From DATGFB01 sp032160545 (GTDB lineage: Bacteria > Actinomycetota > Actinomycetes > Mycobacteriales > Jatrophihabitantaceae), in NCBI GenBank assembly GCA_032160545.1, contig JAVHVN010000045.1, positions 1 through 5,185 on the forward strand: a stretch of 5,185 nt of DNA, given 5' to 3'. The notes under the pieces were generated by a model. That model was not told where the DNA came from and did not search any database. It was given only the letters and a program-made list of their open reading frames with translations. A program made the position numbers and the translations under genes. Position 1 is the stretch's first letter; each line of letters opens with the position of its first letter. This document shows positions 1 through 5,185 of this stretch, in pieces.

Positions 1-624
1 CTCAACGCCGGGCTCGTCCCCTACGAGCAGGCCTGGCACCGGCAGCGCGAGCTGCACGCCGCCGTCGTCGCCGGAACGCAACCCGACACCGTGCTGCTCC
101 TCGAACACCCCTCGGTCTTCACGGCCGGTCGGCGCACCGAGCCGTGGGAGCGCCCCATGGACGGCACACCGGTCGTCGACGTCGACCGCGGTGGCAAGAT
201 CACGTGGCACGGTCCGGGCCAGCTGGTGGGTTACCCGATCGTCCGGCTGTCCGACCCCATCGACGTCGTCGCCTACGTGCGCCGGATCGAGACGGTCCTC
301 ATCGCCGTGTGTGCCGAGTTCGGCGTGCCCGCCGTACGGATCGAGGGCCGCAGCGGCGCGTGGATCACGGCCGACGACCGCGGGCCTGACCGCAAGATCG
401 CGGCCATCGGCATCCGGGTCGCGCAGGGCGTCACGCTGCACGGCTTCGCGATCAACTGCGACCCCGATCTCACCTGGTTCGACCGCATCGTCCCGTGCGG
501 CATCGCGGACGCCGGGGTGAGCTCACTGACCAAGGAACTCGGCCGCGCTGTGCCGGTCGACGAGGTGCGTCCGGTCGTCGAACGTCACCTGCCGGCCCTC
601 GCGGCGGCGCCCGCTGCCGTCTGA
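1..624 (+). CDS. lipB: Octanoyltransferase LipB (lipoyl(octanoyl) transferase), 5' partial
   Basis: LipB transfers octanoate from octanoyl-acyl carrier protein to the lysine of lipoyl domains in the cytoplasm, the first step of endogenous lipoate synthesis. The frame is open from base 1, giving 207 residues with no start in the window. Compared with the roughly 230-residue mycobacterial protein, about 15-20 N-terminal residues should lie to the left. Visible family motifs, numbered from the first codon here, are LLLEHPSVFTAGRR (32-45), RGGKITWHGPGQ (63-74), GRSGAW (116-121), KIAAIG (132-137) with the conserved catalytic lysine K132, HGFAIN (147-152), and IVPCGI (163-168) with the catalytic cysteine C166. 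The C-terminus ends in a short Ala/Pro tail. The lipA gene follows after one small gene, the usual actinobacterial arrangement. An internal GTG at 91 would cut off conserved N-terminal sequence and is not the true start. The identification is secure. Confidence 0.97.
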   Translation, partial: LNAGLVPYEQAWHRQRELHAAVVAGTQPDTVLLLEHPSVFTAGRRTEPWERPMDGTPVVDVDRGGKITWHGPGQLVGYPIVRLSDPIDVVAYVRRIETVLIAVCAEFGVPAVRIEGRSGAWITADDRGPDRKIAAIGIRVAQGVTLHGFAINCDPDLTWFDRIVPCGIADAGVSSLTKELGRAVPVDEVRPVVERHLPALAAAPAAV

Positions 625-635
625 CCAGCCCAGCG

Positions 636-974
636 ATGGCACGACACCTGAAGCCGGCCGACGGCCGCACCCGCGCCATGCGAGCAACCGCCCTCGTCCT
701 CGTCTGGGTCGGCGGCCTGGTGGTCGGCTTCTTCGGCATCCTGTCGGTCGGGGCCCGCTACGGCTGCTCGCACAGTGCGACCGGGCTGGCGTGCCGTACC
801 TCGGGCTCCACGCTCGGCATCGTGGTTGTCGTGCTCGTCATCGCCGTCGTCACCGCCGTCACGGTGGGGACGCACGGCCGCGAGCCGCGCGCGATCGCAG
901 TCGCGACCGTCCTCGGGGCGGTCGGCCTCTCCGCCTGTTACGTCTGCGCGCACGCCCTGCTCGCGACGGCCTGA
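636..974 (+). CDS. Small three-helix membrane protein of unknown function with four cysteines
   Basis: I do not recognise a named family. The 112-residue product has a basic N-terminus, then three predicted membrane helices at about residues 17-39, 59-78 and 86-109. By the positive-inside rule the N-terminus should be cytoplasmic, which puts the first loop outside. That loop has two cysteines (C44, C53; CX8C), and helix 3 carries a CYVC pair (C101, C104) toward its outer end, so disulfide formation is possible but unproven. Third codon positions are almost all G or C, supporting real coding. The frame stays open upstream into lipB, so the start is uncertain. ATG at 636, 11 bases after the lipB stop, is chosen; ATG at 678 would still keep all three helices. 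Neither has a clear Shine-Dalgarno sequence, so translation may be coupled to lipB. Its link to lipoate synthesis is positional only. Confidence 0.8.
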   Translation: MARHLKPADGRTRAMRATALVLVWVGGLVVGFFGILSVGARYGCSHSATGLACRTSGSTLGIVVVVLVIAVVTAVTVGTHGREPRAIAVATVLGAVGLSACYVCAHALLATA

Positions 975-988
975 GCGTGCTCGCGGCG

Positions 989-1001
989 TAGGCTCGCACA
1001 G
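989..1001 (+). promoter_or_regulatory. Candidate leaderless promoter of lipA (-10 hexamer)
   Basis: TAGGCT at 989-994 fits the actinobacterial -10 pattern TANNNT. It is followed by exactly six bases and then the GTG start of lipA at 1001, so transcription would be expected to begin on or next to the start codon. No Shine-Dalgarno sequence is visible before 1001, which fits a leaderless mRNA. No convincing -35 element is present at 16-19 bases spacing. This is an inference from spacing and motif. Confidence 0.45.
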
Positions 1002-1948
1002 TGACCGCCGTTCGACCTGAACCACCTGCTCCGGCGCCCGAAGGGCGCCGGATGCTACGTATCGAGGCCCGCAACGCGGCGACTCCAATCGAGCGCAAAC
1101 CCGAGTGGATCAAGACCCGCGCCACGATGGGCCCCGAGTACACCGAGCTGCGCTCGCTGGTCGCGCGCGAAGGCCTGCACACCGTCTGCCAAGAAGCCGG
1201 CTGCCCCAACATCTACGAGTGCTGGGAAGATCGCGAGGCGACGTTCCTCATCGGCGGGGACCAGTGCACCCGCCGCTGCGACTTCTGCCAGATCGACACC
1301 GGCAAGCCGGCGGCGCTCGACCGCGATGAGCCCCGGCGGGTCGCCGAGAGCGTCCAGGCGATGGGGCTGCGCTACGCCACCGTCACCGGGGTCGCGCGTG
1401 ACGACCTGCCCGACGGCGGCGCGTGGCTGTACGCCGAAACGGTACGGCGCATCCACGCCCTCAACCCAGGCACCGGCGTTGAGCTGCTGGCCCCTGACTT
1501 CAACGCCGAGCGTGCCCAGTTGGCCGAGGTGTTCGCCAGCCGGCCGGAGGTCTTCGCACACAACATCGAGACCGTGCCGCGGATCTTCAAGAGCATCCGC
1601 CCCGGGTTCCGCTACGAGCGCTCGCTCGAGGTGATTCGGCTGGCGCGCGCCGAGGGCCTGGTCACCAAGTCCAACCTCATCCTGGGCATGGGCGAGCAGC
1701 GCGCTGAGATCAGCCAAGCGCTGATGGACCTGCACGACGCCGGCTGCGACCTGATCACGATCACCCAATACCTGCGCCCGTCCGCGCGGCACCACCCGGT
1801 GGCACGGTGGGTCAAGCCCGACGAATTCGTCGAGCTGCGCGAGGAGGCCGACGAGATCGGCTTCGCAGGCGTGATGAGCGGGCCGCTCGTCCGCTCCTCC
1901 TACCGCGCGGGACGCCTCTACCAGCAGGCCGTCTCGGCCCGGCGCTGA
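1001..1948 (+). CDS. lipA: Lipoyl synthase LipA (radical SAM)
   Basis: LipA is a cytoplasmic radical S-adenosylmethionine enzyme that inserts two sulfur atoms at C6 and C8 of protein-bound octanoyl groups made by LipB. The 315-residue product has the auxiliary cluster motif CX4CX5C (C63, C68, C74), whose 4Fe-4S cluster is the sacrificial sulfur donor. It also has the radical SAM motif CX3CX2C (C89, C93, C96). The C-terminal RSSYRAG motif (298-304) contains the serine ligand of the auxiliary cluster. Other family blocks are TPIERKPEWIKTRA, ATVTGVARDDLPDGGA, HNIETVPR, TKSNLILGMGE and ITQYLRPSARHHPV. Length is close to the mycobacterial enzyme (about 311). The GTG at 1001 is preferred because the EGRRMLRIEARN segment (14-25), conserved in mycobacterial LipA, would be lost or cut from an ATG at 1052. 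A -10-like hexamer also sits six bases before 1001. Nothing suggests damage. Confidence 0.98.
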   Translation: MTAVRPEPPAPAPEGRRMLRIEARNAATPIERKPEWIKTRATMGPEYTELRSLVAREGLHTVCQEAGCPNIYECWEDREATFLIGGDQCTRRCDFCQIDTGKPAALDRDEPRRVAESVQAMGLRYATVTGVARDDLPDGGAWLYAETVRRIHALNPGTGVELLAPDFNAERAQLAEVFASRPEVFAHNIETVPRIFKSIRPGFRYERSLEVIRLARAEGLVTKSNLILGMGEQRAEISQALMDLHDAGCDLITITQYLRPSARHHPVARWVKPDEFVELREEADEIGFAGVMSGPLVRSSYRAGRLYQQAVSARR

Positions 1949-1979
1949 CCGAACCCGACCGGTCAATAGGATTCAGACA
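1945..1979 (+). promoter_or_regulatory. Candidate leaderless promoter of the DUF4191 gene
   Basis: CTGACC at 1945-1950 matches four of six bases of the TTGACA -35 consensus and overlaps the lipA stop codon (1946-1948). After a 16-base spacer, TAGGAT at 1967-1972 fits TANNNT. Six bases separate it from the ATG at 1979, so the transcript would start at or beside the start codon. The spacer contains the palindrome GACCGGTC (1957-1964). No Shine-Dalgarno sequence is seen. Inferred, but both promoter elements and the spacing agree. Confidence 0.5.
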
Positions 1980-2740
1980 TGGCGACGTCCGCCGGGCCGA
2001 GCAGGTCCGCCAAACCCACCCGCGCCGAGATGAAGGTTGCCCGCCGTGCCAAGCGGAAGTCCCGCCTCGAGACGCTGCGCAACGTCGGGCAGGCGTTCAC
2101 CCTCACCCGGCAGAACGACCCGCGCTTCCTGCCCTATCTGATCCTGTTCACCGTCCTCGCGGCGGCGGCGGCGTATCTCGTCGTCTTCGCGATCACCGGT
2201 TCGGCGGTGCTGCCGATCCCGTTTGCGGTGTTCGGTGCGGTGATCGCCGCGATGCTCGTGTTCAGCCGCCGGGCGCAGCGCTCGATGTTCAACCAGGCCG
2301 AGGGACAGCCCGGCGCGGCGGGCTGGCTGCTCCAGCAGCAGCTGCGTGGCGACTGGCGGCTCACCCAAGCCGTCGCCGGCACGACGCAGCTCGATGCGGT
2401 GCACCGCCTGGTGGGGCGTCCCGGCATCGTGCTCGTCGGGGAGGGAGCCCAGCACCGCGTTCGCGGTCTCATCGCACAGGAGAAGAAGAAGATCGCACGG
2501 GTCAGCGGCGACACCCCCATCTACGACGTCATCGTTGGGACGGGCGACGGCGAACTGCGCCTCGGAAAGCTGAACCGCTACCTGCTCAAGCTGCCCGCCA
2601 ACCTCTCCAAGGAGCAGGTCGCGGCTCTGGAGAAACGCCTCGCCGCTCTCACCGGCGCGCGCAGCCCACTGCCCCAAGGGCCCCTGCCGCAGGGCGCCAA
2701 GATGCGCAACGTGCAGCGCGCCGTGCGCCGCCGCTCGTGA
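1979..2740 (+). CDS. DUF4191 family membrane protein (Rv2219-like)
   Basis: This 253-residue protein looks like the DUF4191 family, conserved in actinobacteria next to lipA (Rv2219 in M. tuberculosis); its function is unknown. The N-terminal 30 residues are strongly basic and probably cytoplasmic. Two adjacent membrane helices follow at about residues 50-72 and 76-95, forming a hairpin. A soluble cytoplasmic domain of about 150 residues comes next, with FNQAEGQPGAAGWLLQQ (104-120), LVGRPGIVLVGEG (144-156), and an EKKKIARV basic segment (168-175) before TPIYDVIVG. The C-terminal tail is rich in Pro and Arg and has a tandem PLPQG PLPQG repeat (230-239). The ATG at 1979 is the first in-frame start after the lipA stop, 30 bases away, and has a -10 hexamer just upstream. 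The family call rests on recalled sequence character and gene order; the coding call is firm. Confidence 0.9.
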   Translation: MATSAGPSRSAKPTRAEMKVARRAKRKSRLETLRNVGQAFTLTRQNDPRFLPYLILFTVLAAAAAYLVVFAITGSAVLPIPFAVFGAVIAAMLVFSRRAQRSMFNQAEGQPGAAGWLLQQQLRGDWRLTQAVAGTTQLDAVHRLVGRPGIVLVGEGAQHRVRGLIAQEKKKIARVSGDTPIYDVIVGTGDGELRLGKLNRYLLKLPANLSKEQVAALEKRLAALTGARSPLPQGPLPQGAKMRNVQRAVRRRS

Positions 2741-2774
2741 CGCTCCCGGCTGACATCGCCCCGGTGCGGCACTC

Positions 2775-3221
2775 GTGGCGGATCCTGTCGGCGTGACCGC
2801 TCCCCAGGCCTACCGCGGTGAGAAGCTCGGGCTGCCGGCTGGTGGCACCGGCGCGCTCGTCACCACCGGGCCCCGGCTGGGCGCCTTCCTCGTCGATGCC
2901 GTCGCGTCCGCGCTCATCGCCGGACTGTTCACCCAGGCCTCCTCGTCCGGCAACGGTGCGGCCGACCGGCTGCCAGGGTCGTGGAGCCTGCTCCCCTTCG
3001 CGGTCGACTACGTCGTGGGGCTGCTGGTGGCCGGGCGGACGCTCGGCATGTACCTCTTCGGCCTGCGGGTGGTGCGGGTCGATCGTCCCGCGCCGATCGA
3101 TCCGTTCCGCGCCGTTGCACGAACCGTCCTGCTGCTGTTGTTGTTACCCGCCGTGATCTGGGACCGTGATGGTCGAGGCTTGCACGACCGCTTCACCGAC
3201 ACCGCGGTCGTGCGAGCGTGA
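2775..3221 (+). CDS. RDD family membrane protein (Rv2219A-like)
   Basis: The 148-residue product fits the RDD family, small membrane proteins named for conserved Arg and Asp residues and often of unknown role, some linked to transport or stress. Family features seen are GPRLGAFLVDAV (32-43, with R34 and D41) opening helix 1 (about 33-52), and a second helix at about 70-86. These are followed by GRTLGMYLFGLRVVR (87-101), RAVARTVLLLLLLPAVIW as helix 3 (112-129), and the terminal DRDGRGLHDRFTDT motif (130-142). The gene lies between the DUF4191 gene and glnA, as in mycobacteria. The start is uncertain. GTG at 2775 gives the longest form, but GTG at 2793 has a weak purine-rich GGCGGA nine bases upstream and would give 142 residues with all conserved parts. 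It is separated by 34 bases from the previous gene and may be cotranscribed with it. Confidence 0.9.
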   Translation: MADPVGVTAPQAYRGEKLGLPAGGTGALVTTGPRLGAFLVDAVASALIAGLFTQASSSGNGAADRLPGSWSLLPFAVDYVVGLLVAGRTLGMYLFGLRVVRVDRPAPIDPFRAVARTVLLLLLLPAVIWDRDGRGLHDRFTDTAVVRA

Positions 3222-3260
3222 ACCACCGAGCCCGCGGCGGAACATGAGCATCCTCACAGC

Positions 3261-3302
3261 CCCGGAAACGTCCCGGAAACATCCGGGACACCGTTTAGCA
3301 AC
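3261..3302 (+). promoter_or_regulatory. GlnR-like box array upstream of glnA
   Basis: Four GNNAC half-sites sit at an exact 11-base period: GAAAC (3265-3269), GAAAC (3276-3280), GACAC (3287-3291) and GCAAC (3298-3302). The GlnR consensus known from Streptomyces alternates GTNAC and GAAAC with six-base gaps, giving the same 11-base phasing on one face of the helix. The first two copies lie in an 11-base tandem repeat, CCCGGAAACGT then CCCGGAAACAT. Position before glnA, the classic GlnR target, supports the call. Binding itself is inferred. Confidence 0.7.
3271..3288. repeat. Perfect inverted repeat TCCCGGA-N4-TCCGGGA in the glnA control region
   Basis: The 7-base arms at 3271-3277 and 3282-3288 are exact reverse complements separated by AACA. 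The palindrome overlaps the second and third GlnR-like half-sites. It could be the operator of a dimeric regulator or a by-product of the tandem 11-base repeats. It lies before the predicted transcription start, so it is not expected to act as an RNA hairpin of the glnA leader, and it lacks a following T-run typical of a terminator. Confidence 0.55.
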
Positions 3303-3312
3303 CCCTGCTTCA

Positions 3313-3318
3313 TAGGTT
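3313..3318 (+). promoter_or_regulatory. Candidate -10 element of glnA
   Basis: TAGGTT fits TANNNT and would place transcription start near 3325, leaving a leader of about 24 bases that contains the ribosome binding site. No recognisable -35 hexamer occurs 16-18 bases upstream, which would suit a promoter dependent on an activator such as GlnR. The fourth GlnR-like box would fall between -35 and -10, so repression cannot be excluded. Confidence 0.45.
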
Positions 3319-3339
3319 TCGTACACCGACACTGTTCAC

Positions 3340-3344
3340 GGAGG
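3340..3344 (+). promoter_or_regulatory. Strong ribosome binding site of glnA
   Basis: GGAGG lies four bases before the ATG at 3349. It is the clearest Shine-Dalgarno sequence in the window and contrasts with the absent or weak sites of the other genes. An ATG at 3345 runs into TAG after four codons, so 3349 is the real start. Confidence 0.85.
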
Positions 3345-3348
3345 ATGG

Positions 3349-4773
3349 ATGTTCACTAGCTCCGACGAGGTCCTGAAGTTCATCAAGACCGACGGCGTCG
3401 AGTTCGTCGACGTGCGATTCACGGACCTCCCCGGCCAGCAGCAGCACTTCAACGTGCCCGCCGCAACGCTGCCGGACGATTTCTTCACCGACGGAGCGAT
3501 GTTCGACGGGTCGTCCATCCGCGGCTTCGCCGCCATCCACAAGTCGGACATGAAACTCATCCCCGACGTCACCACCGCATACGTCGACCCGTTCCGTGTC
3601 GCGAAGACGCTCAACGTGGCGTTCTCGATCGTCGAGCCGCGCACGGGTGAGCCCTACGAGCGTGACCCGCGTCAGGTGGCCGCGAAGGCCGAGGCGTGGC
3701 TGAAGACGACCGGCATCGCCGACACCGCGTACTTCGGCCCCGAGGCCGAGTTCTACGTCTTCGACGACGTCCGTTTCCAGACGTCGCAGAACGAGGGTTT
3801 CTATCACATCGACTCGATCGAGGGCGCTTGGAACACCGGTCGCGTCGAGGAGGGTGGCAACCGCGGTTACAAGACGCGATACAAGGGCGGCTACTTCCCG
3901 CTACCGCCGGTCGACCACTACGCCGACCTGCGCGACCAGATGAGCAAGGCGCTCATCGCGTCCGGCCTCAAGCTCGAGCGCGCTCACCACGAGGTGGGCA
4001 CCGCCGGCCAGGCCGAGATCAACTACCAGTTCAACACGCTGCAGGCCGCGGCCGACGACGTCCTGAAGTTCAAGTACATCGTCAAGAACGTCGCGTGGGC
4101 GAACGGCAAGACCGCGACGTTCATGCCCAAGCCGCTGTTCGGTGACAACGGCTCGGGCATGCACTGCCACCAGTCGCTGTGGAAGGACGGCAGCCCGCTC
4201 TTCTACGACGAGCTCGGCTACGCCGGCCTGTCCGACACCGCGCGGTACTACGTCGGCGGCCTGCTCCACCACGCGCCGGCGCTGCTTGCGTTCACCAACC
4301 CGACGGTCAACAGCTACCACCGCCTGGTGCCCGGCTTCGAGGCACCGGTCAATCTCGTCTACAGCTCGGGCAACCGCTCGGCGTGCATCCGGGTGCCGAT
4401 CACCGGCTCGAACGCGAAGGCCAAGCGCATCGAGTTCCGAATCCCAGACCCGTCCTGCAACCCGTACCTCGCCTTCGCGGCCATGTTGATGGCAGGCGTC
4501 GACGGCATCAGGAACAAGATCGAGCCGCCGGCTCCGGTCGACAAGGACCTCTACGAGCTTCCGCCGGACGAGGCCGCCTCGATCGCGCAGGTGCCGGGGT
4601 CTCTCGGCGAGGTGCTCGACGCGCTCCAGGCCGACCACGACTTCCTGATCGAGGGCGGCGTGTTCACCGAGGACCTCATCGATGCGTGGGTCAGCTACAA
4701 GCGGGCCAACGAGATCGACCCGATTCGGCTGCGTCCGCACCCCCACGAGTTCGAGCTCTACTACGACGTGTGA
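3349..4773 (+). CDS. glnA: Type I glutamine synthetase (GSI-beta, adenylylation-regulated)
   Basis: Glutamine synthetase makes glutamine from glutamate, ammonium and ATP in the cytoplasm as a dodecamer and is the main route of ammonium assimilation. The 474-residue length is close to mycobacterial GlnA1 (478). The N-terminal beta-grasp domain runs to about residue 100 and contains FTDLPGQQQHF (24-34) and MFDGSSIRGF (51-60). The catalytic domain shows PEAEFYVF (131-138) with metal-binding glutamates, GTAGQAEINYQFN (217-229), KPLFGDNGSGMHCHQSLW (261-278), NPTVNSYHRLVPGFEAPVN (317-335), NRSACIRVP (342-350) and the EFRIPDPSCNPYLAFAAML block (362-380). KDLYELPPDE (399-408) carries Tyr402, the site equivalent to the tyrosine adenylylated by GlnE, so the beta subtype with post-translational control is expected. 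The start has a strong Shine-Dalgarno sequence. GlnR-like boxes lie upstream and a hairpin terminator follows the stop, so it is probably its own transcription unit. Confidence 0.99.
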   Translation: MFTSSDEVLKFIKTDGVEFVDVRFTDLPGQQQHFNVPAATLPDDFFTDGAMFDGSSIRGFAAIHKSDMKLIPDVTTAYVDPFRVAKTLNVAFSIVEPRTGEPYERDPRQVAAKAEAWLKTTGIADTAYFGPEAEFYVFDDVRFQTSQNEGFYHIDSIEGAWNTGRVEEGGNRGYKTRYKGGYFPLPPVDHYADLRDQMSKALIASGLKLERAHHEVGTAGQAEINYQFNTLQAAADDVLKFKYIVKNVAWANGKTATFMPKPLFGDNGSGMHCHQSLWKDGSPLFYDELGYAGLSDTARYYVGGLLHHAPALLAFTNPTVNSYHRLVPGFEAPVNLVYSSGNRSACIRVPITGSNAKAKRIEFRIPDPSCNPYLAFAAMLMAGVDGIRNKIEPPAPVDKDLYELPPDEAASIAQVPGSLGEVLDALQADHDFLIEGGVFTEDLIDAWVSYKRANEIDPIRLRPHPHEFELYYDV

Positions 4774-4785
4774 CGTGATCTGACG

Positions 4786-4814
4786 CCGAAGGCCCCGGAT
4801 TCCGGGGCCTTCGG
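4786..4814 (+). terminator. Intrinsic terminator of glnA
   Basis: CCGAAGGCCCCGGA (4786-4799) and TCCGGGGCCTTCGG (4801-4814) are exact reverse complements. They would form a very stable stem of about 13 base pairs with a three-base loop, beginning 12 bases after the glnA stop. The following TCATTT is only a modest T-run, as is common in high-GC actinobacteria. The opposite side has no T-run on the minus strand, so it looks one-directional. Confidence 0.88.
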
Positions 4815-4991
4815 TCATTTGCGGCCCGGATTTTCGAGATCGTTTCCCGCAGGGGTTCCGCAGGAGATCCTCGCCAGCTTGCGAATCGGGACCCTGACAG
4901 CGGCCGGAGTGGACTCGGTCCGGATCGGGCCAGACGTGCCCCGCCCACGTCAAGCGTCGTCTTCGCGCGTTCGTGGCGCGATCGAGACGTC
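4815..4991. other. Region after the glnA terminator without a recognised gene
   Basis: No convincing coding frame, RNA gene or repeat is seen here. One + strand frame has no stop from 4779 onward but has no ATG, GTG or TTG until 4992, and its codons before that are rich in Arg, Ser and Pro without family character. No TANNNT -10 hexamer is present, so the promoter of any downstream gene is not obvious; CTGACA at 4894-4899 resembles a -35 but lacks a matching -10. Confidence 0.6.
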
Positions 4992-5185
4992 GTGCCTGTG
5001 CCGGGAGAGGTTCCGACCGAAGCCTCATCCCTCACTGTCGCTGTCGGCTCTGCGGTCCACGCATTCACGGTCGGCGCCATGCCGCACAGCGTCACGCGCA
5101 TGGTTCCCACCGGCGGTGGCGCTGCCGGCGTTACGCCCTCGCCCGGTGCCCTCGCACTCCCACCGGTCAGCGTGGTGAACACGCG
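4992..5185 (+). CDS. Possible start of an unidentified gene running off the right edge
   Basis: From GTG at 4992 (or GTG at 4998) the frame is open to the end of the window, giving 64 complete codons. The translation is rich in Ala, Val, Gly, Thr and Pro, for example SLTVAVGSAVHAFTVGAMP, and its codons mostly begin with G. This is typical of real coding, whereas the other two forward frames give Arg/Cys-rich or Arg/Ser-rich text. Third-position G/C is visibly lower than in the neighbouring genes. There is no clear Shine-Dalgarno sequence; GGGAGAGG occurs just downstream of these starts, and the later in-frame ATGs at 5079 and 5100 also lack one. No motif is recognised and no function is proposed. 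It could be a chance open frame. Confidence 0.35.
   Translation, partial: MPVPGEVPTEASSLTVAVGSAVHAFTVGAMPHSVTRMVPTGGGAAGVTPSPGALALPPVSVVNT

Noticed and set aside
585..1088. Minus-strand open frame opposite the small membrane gene
   Set aside because: Its translation is Arg/Asp/Gly-rich, while the + strand frame encodes clean membrane helices with strong G/C third positions.
1055..1966. Long minus-strand open frame opposite lipA
   Set aside because: It is complementary to the unambiguous lipA reading frame and has no recognisable motif.
2750..2792. Possible promoter for the RDD gene (CTGACA at 2750-2755, GATCCT at 2781-2786)
   Set aside because: The spacer is 25 bases and the -10 lacks the first T of TANNNT, so the two elements do not form a credible promoter.
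3222..3260. Search for a terminator between the RDD gene and glnA
   Set aside because: Only short GC-rich complementarity is present, with no stable hairpin followed by T residues; read-through into glnA remains possible.
3345..3359. Four-codon reading frame (ATG GAT GTT CAC TAG) overlapping the glnA start
   Set aside because: The ATG is only one base past GGAGG, too close for normal initiation, so it is most likely a by-product of the Shine-Dalgarno sequence next to the start.
3901..5028. Long minus-strand open frame opposite glnA
   Set aside because: It is a mirror of the glnA codons, common in high-GC genomes; the + strand has full-length glutamine synthetase.
4819..5178. Plus-strand open frame of 119 codons after glnA
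   Set aside because: It starts at TTG without a ribosome binding site, and its Ser/Arg/Pro-rich translation looks like an out-of-frame reading of GC-rich DNA.
4691..5182. Minus-strand open frame of 163 codons at the right end
   Set aside because: It would run through the glnA terminator and into the 3' end of glnA, starts at a GTG at the window edge, and has Arg/Ser/Pro-rich text with no family character.

Overview
This is a high-GC window with strong G/C bias at third codon positions. It carries the core actinobacterial block lipB – small membrane gene – lipA – DUF4191 membrane gene – RDD membrane gene – glnA, all on the + strand. The LipA, LipB and glutamine synthetase sequences closely resemble their Mycobacterium and Streptomyces counterparts as I remember them. 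Gene order also matches the lipB/lipA/Rv2219/Rv2219A/glnA1 neighbourhood of Mycobacterium tuberculosis. The source is therefore an actinomycete. The genus cannot be fixed by eye, although the protein style would suit Micrococcales.

Layout: 1-624 is lipB, missing its first codons at the left edge. 636-974 is a small three-helix membrane protein with four cysteines. 1001-1948 is lipA. 1979-2740 is a DUF4191 two-helix membrane protein. 2775-3221 is an RDD-family membrane protein. 3222-3348 is the glnA control region, with a phased GlnR-like box array, an extended palindrome, a -10 hexamer and a strong ribosome binding site. 3349-4773 is type I glutamine synthetase. 4786-4814 is a strong hairpin terminator. 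The last ~370 bases hold no confident gene. One + strand frame stays open from the stop at 4776-4778 to the right edge and looks codon-like from about 4992, so a partial gene may begin there.

Function: LipB moves octanoate from acyl carrier protein to lipoyl domains, and LipA inserts two sulfurs to complete lipoate on enzymes such as pyruvate dehydrogenase. GlnA assimilates ammonium. It appears to be controlled by nitrogen status at transcription (GlnR-like boxes) and by adenylylation (Tyr402). The two small membrane proteins and DUF4191 are of unknown function and are linked to these genes only by conserved position.

I found no sign of a defence system, mobile element, CRISPR array, RNA gene or new multigene system. 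The points worth a second look are regulatory: apparently leaderless starts for lipA and the DUF4191 gene, and the dense glnA promoter. The four-cysteine membrane protein between lipB and lipA also deserves attention.
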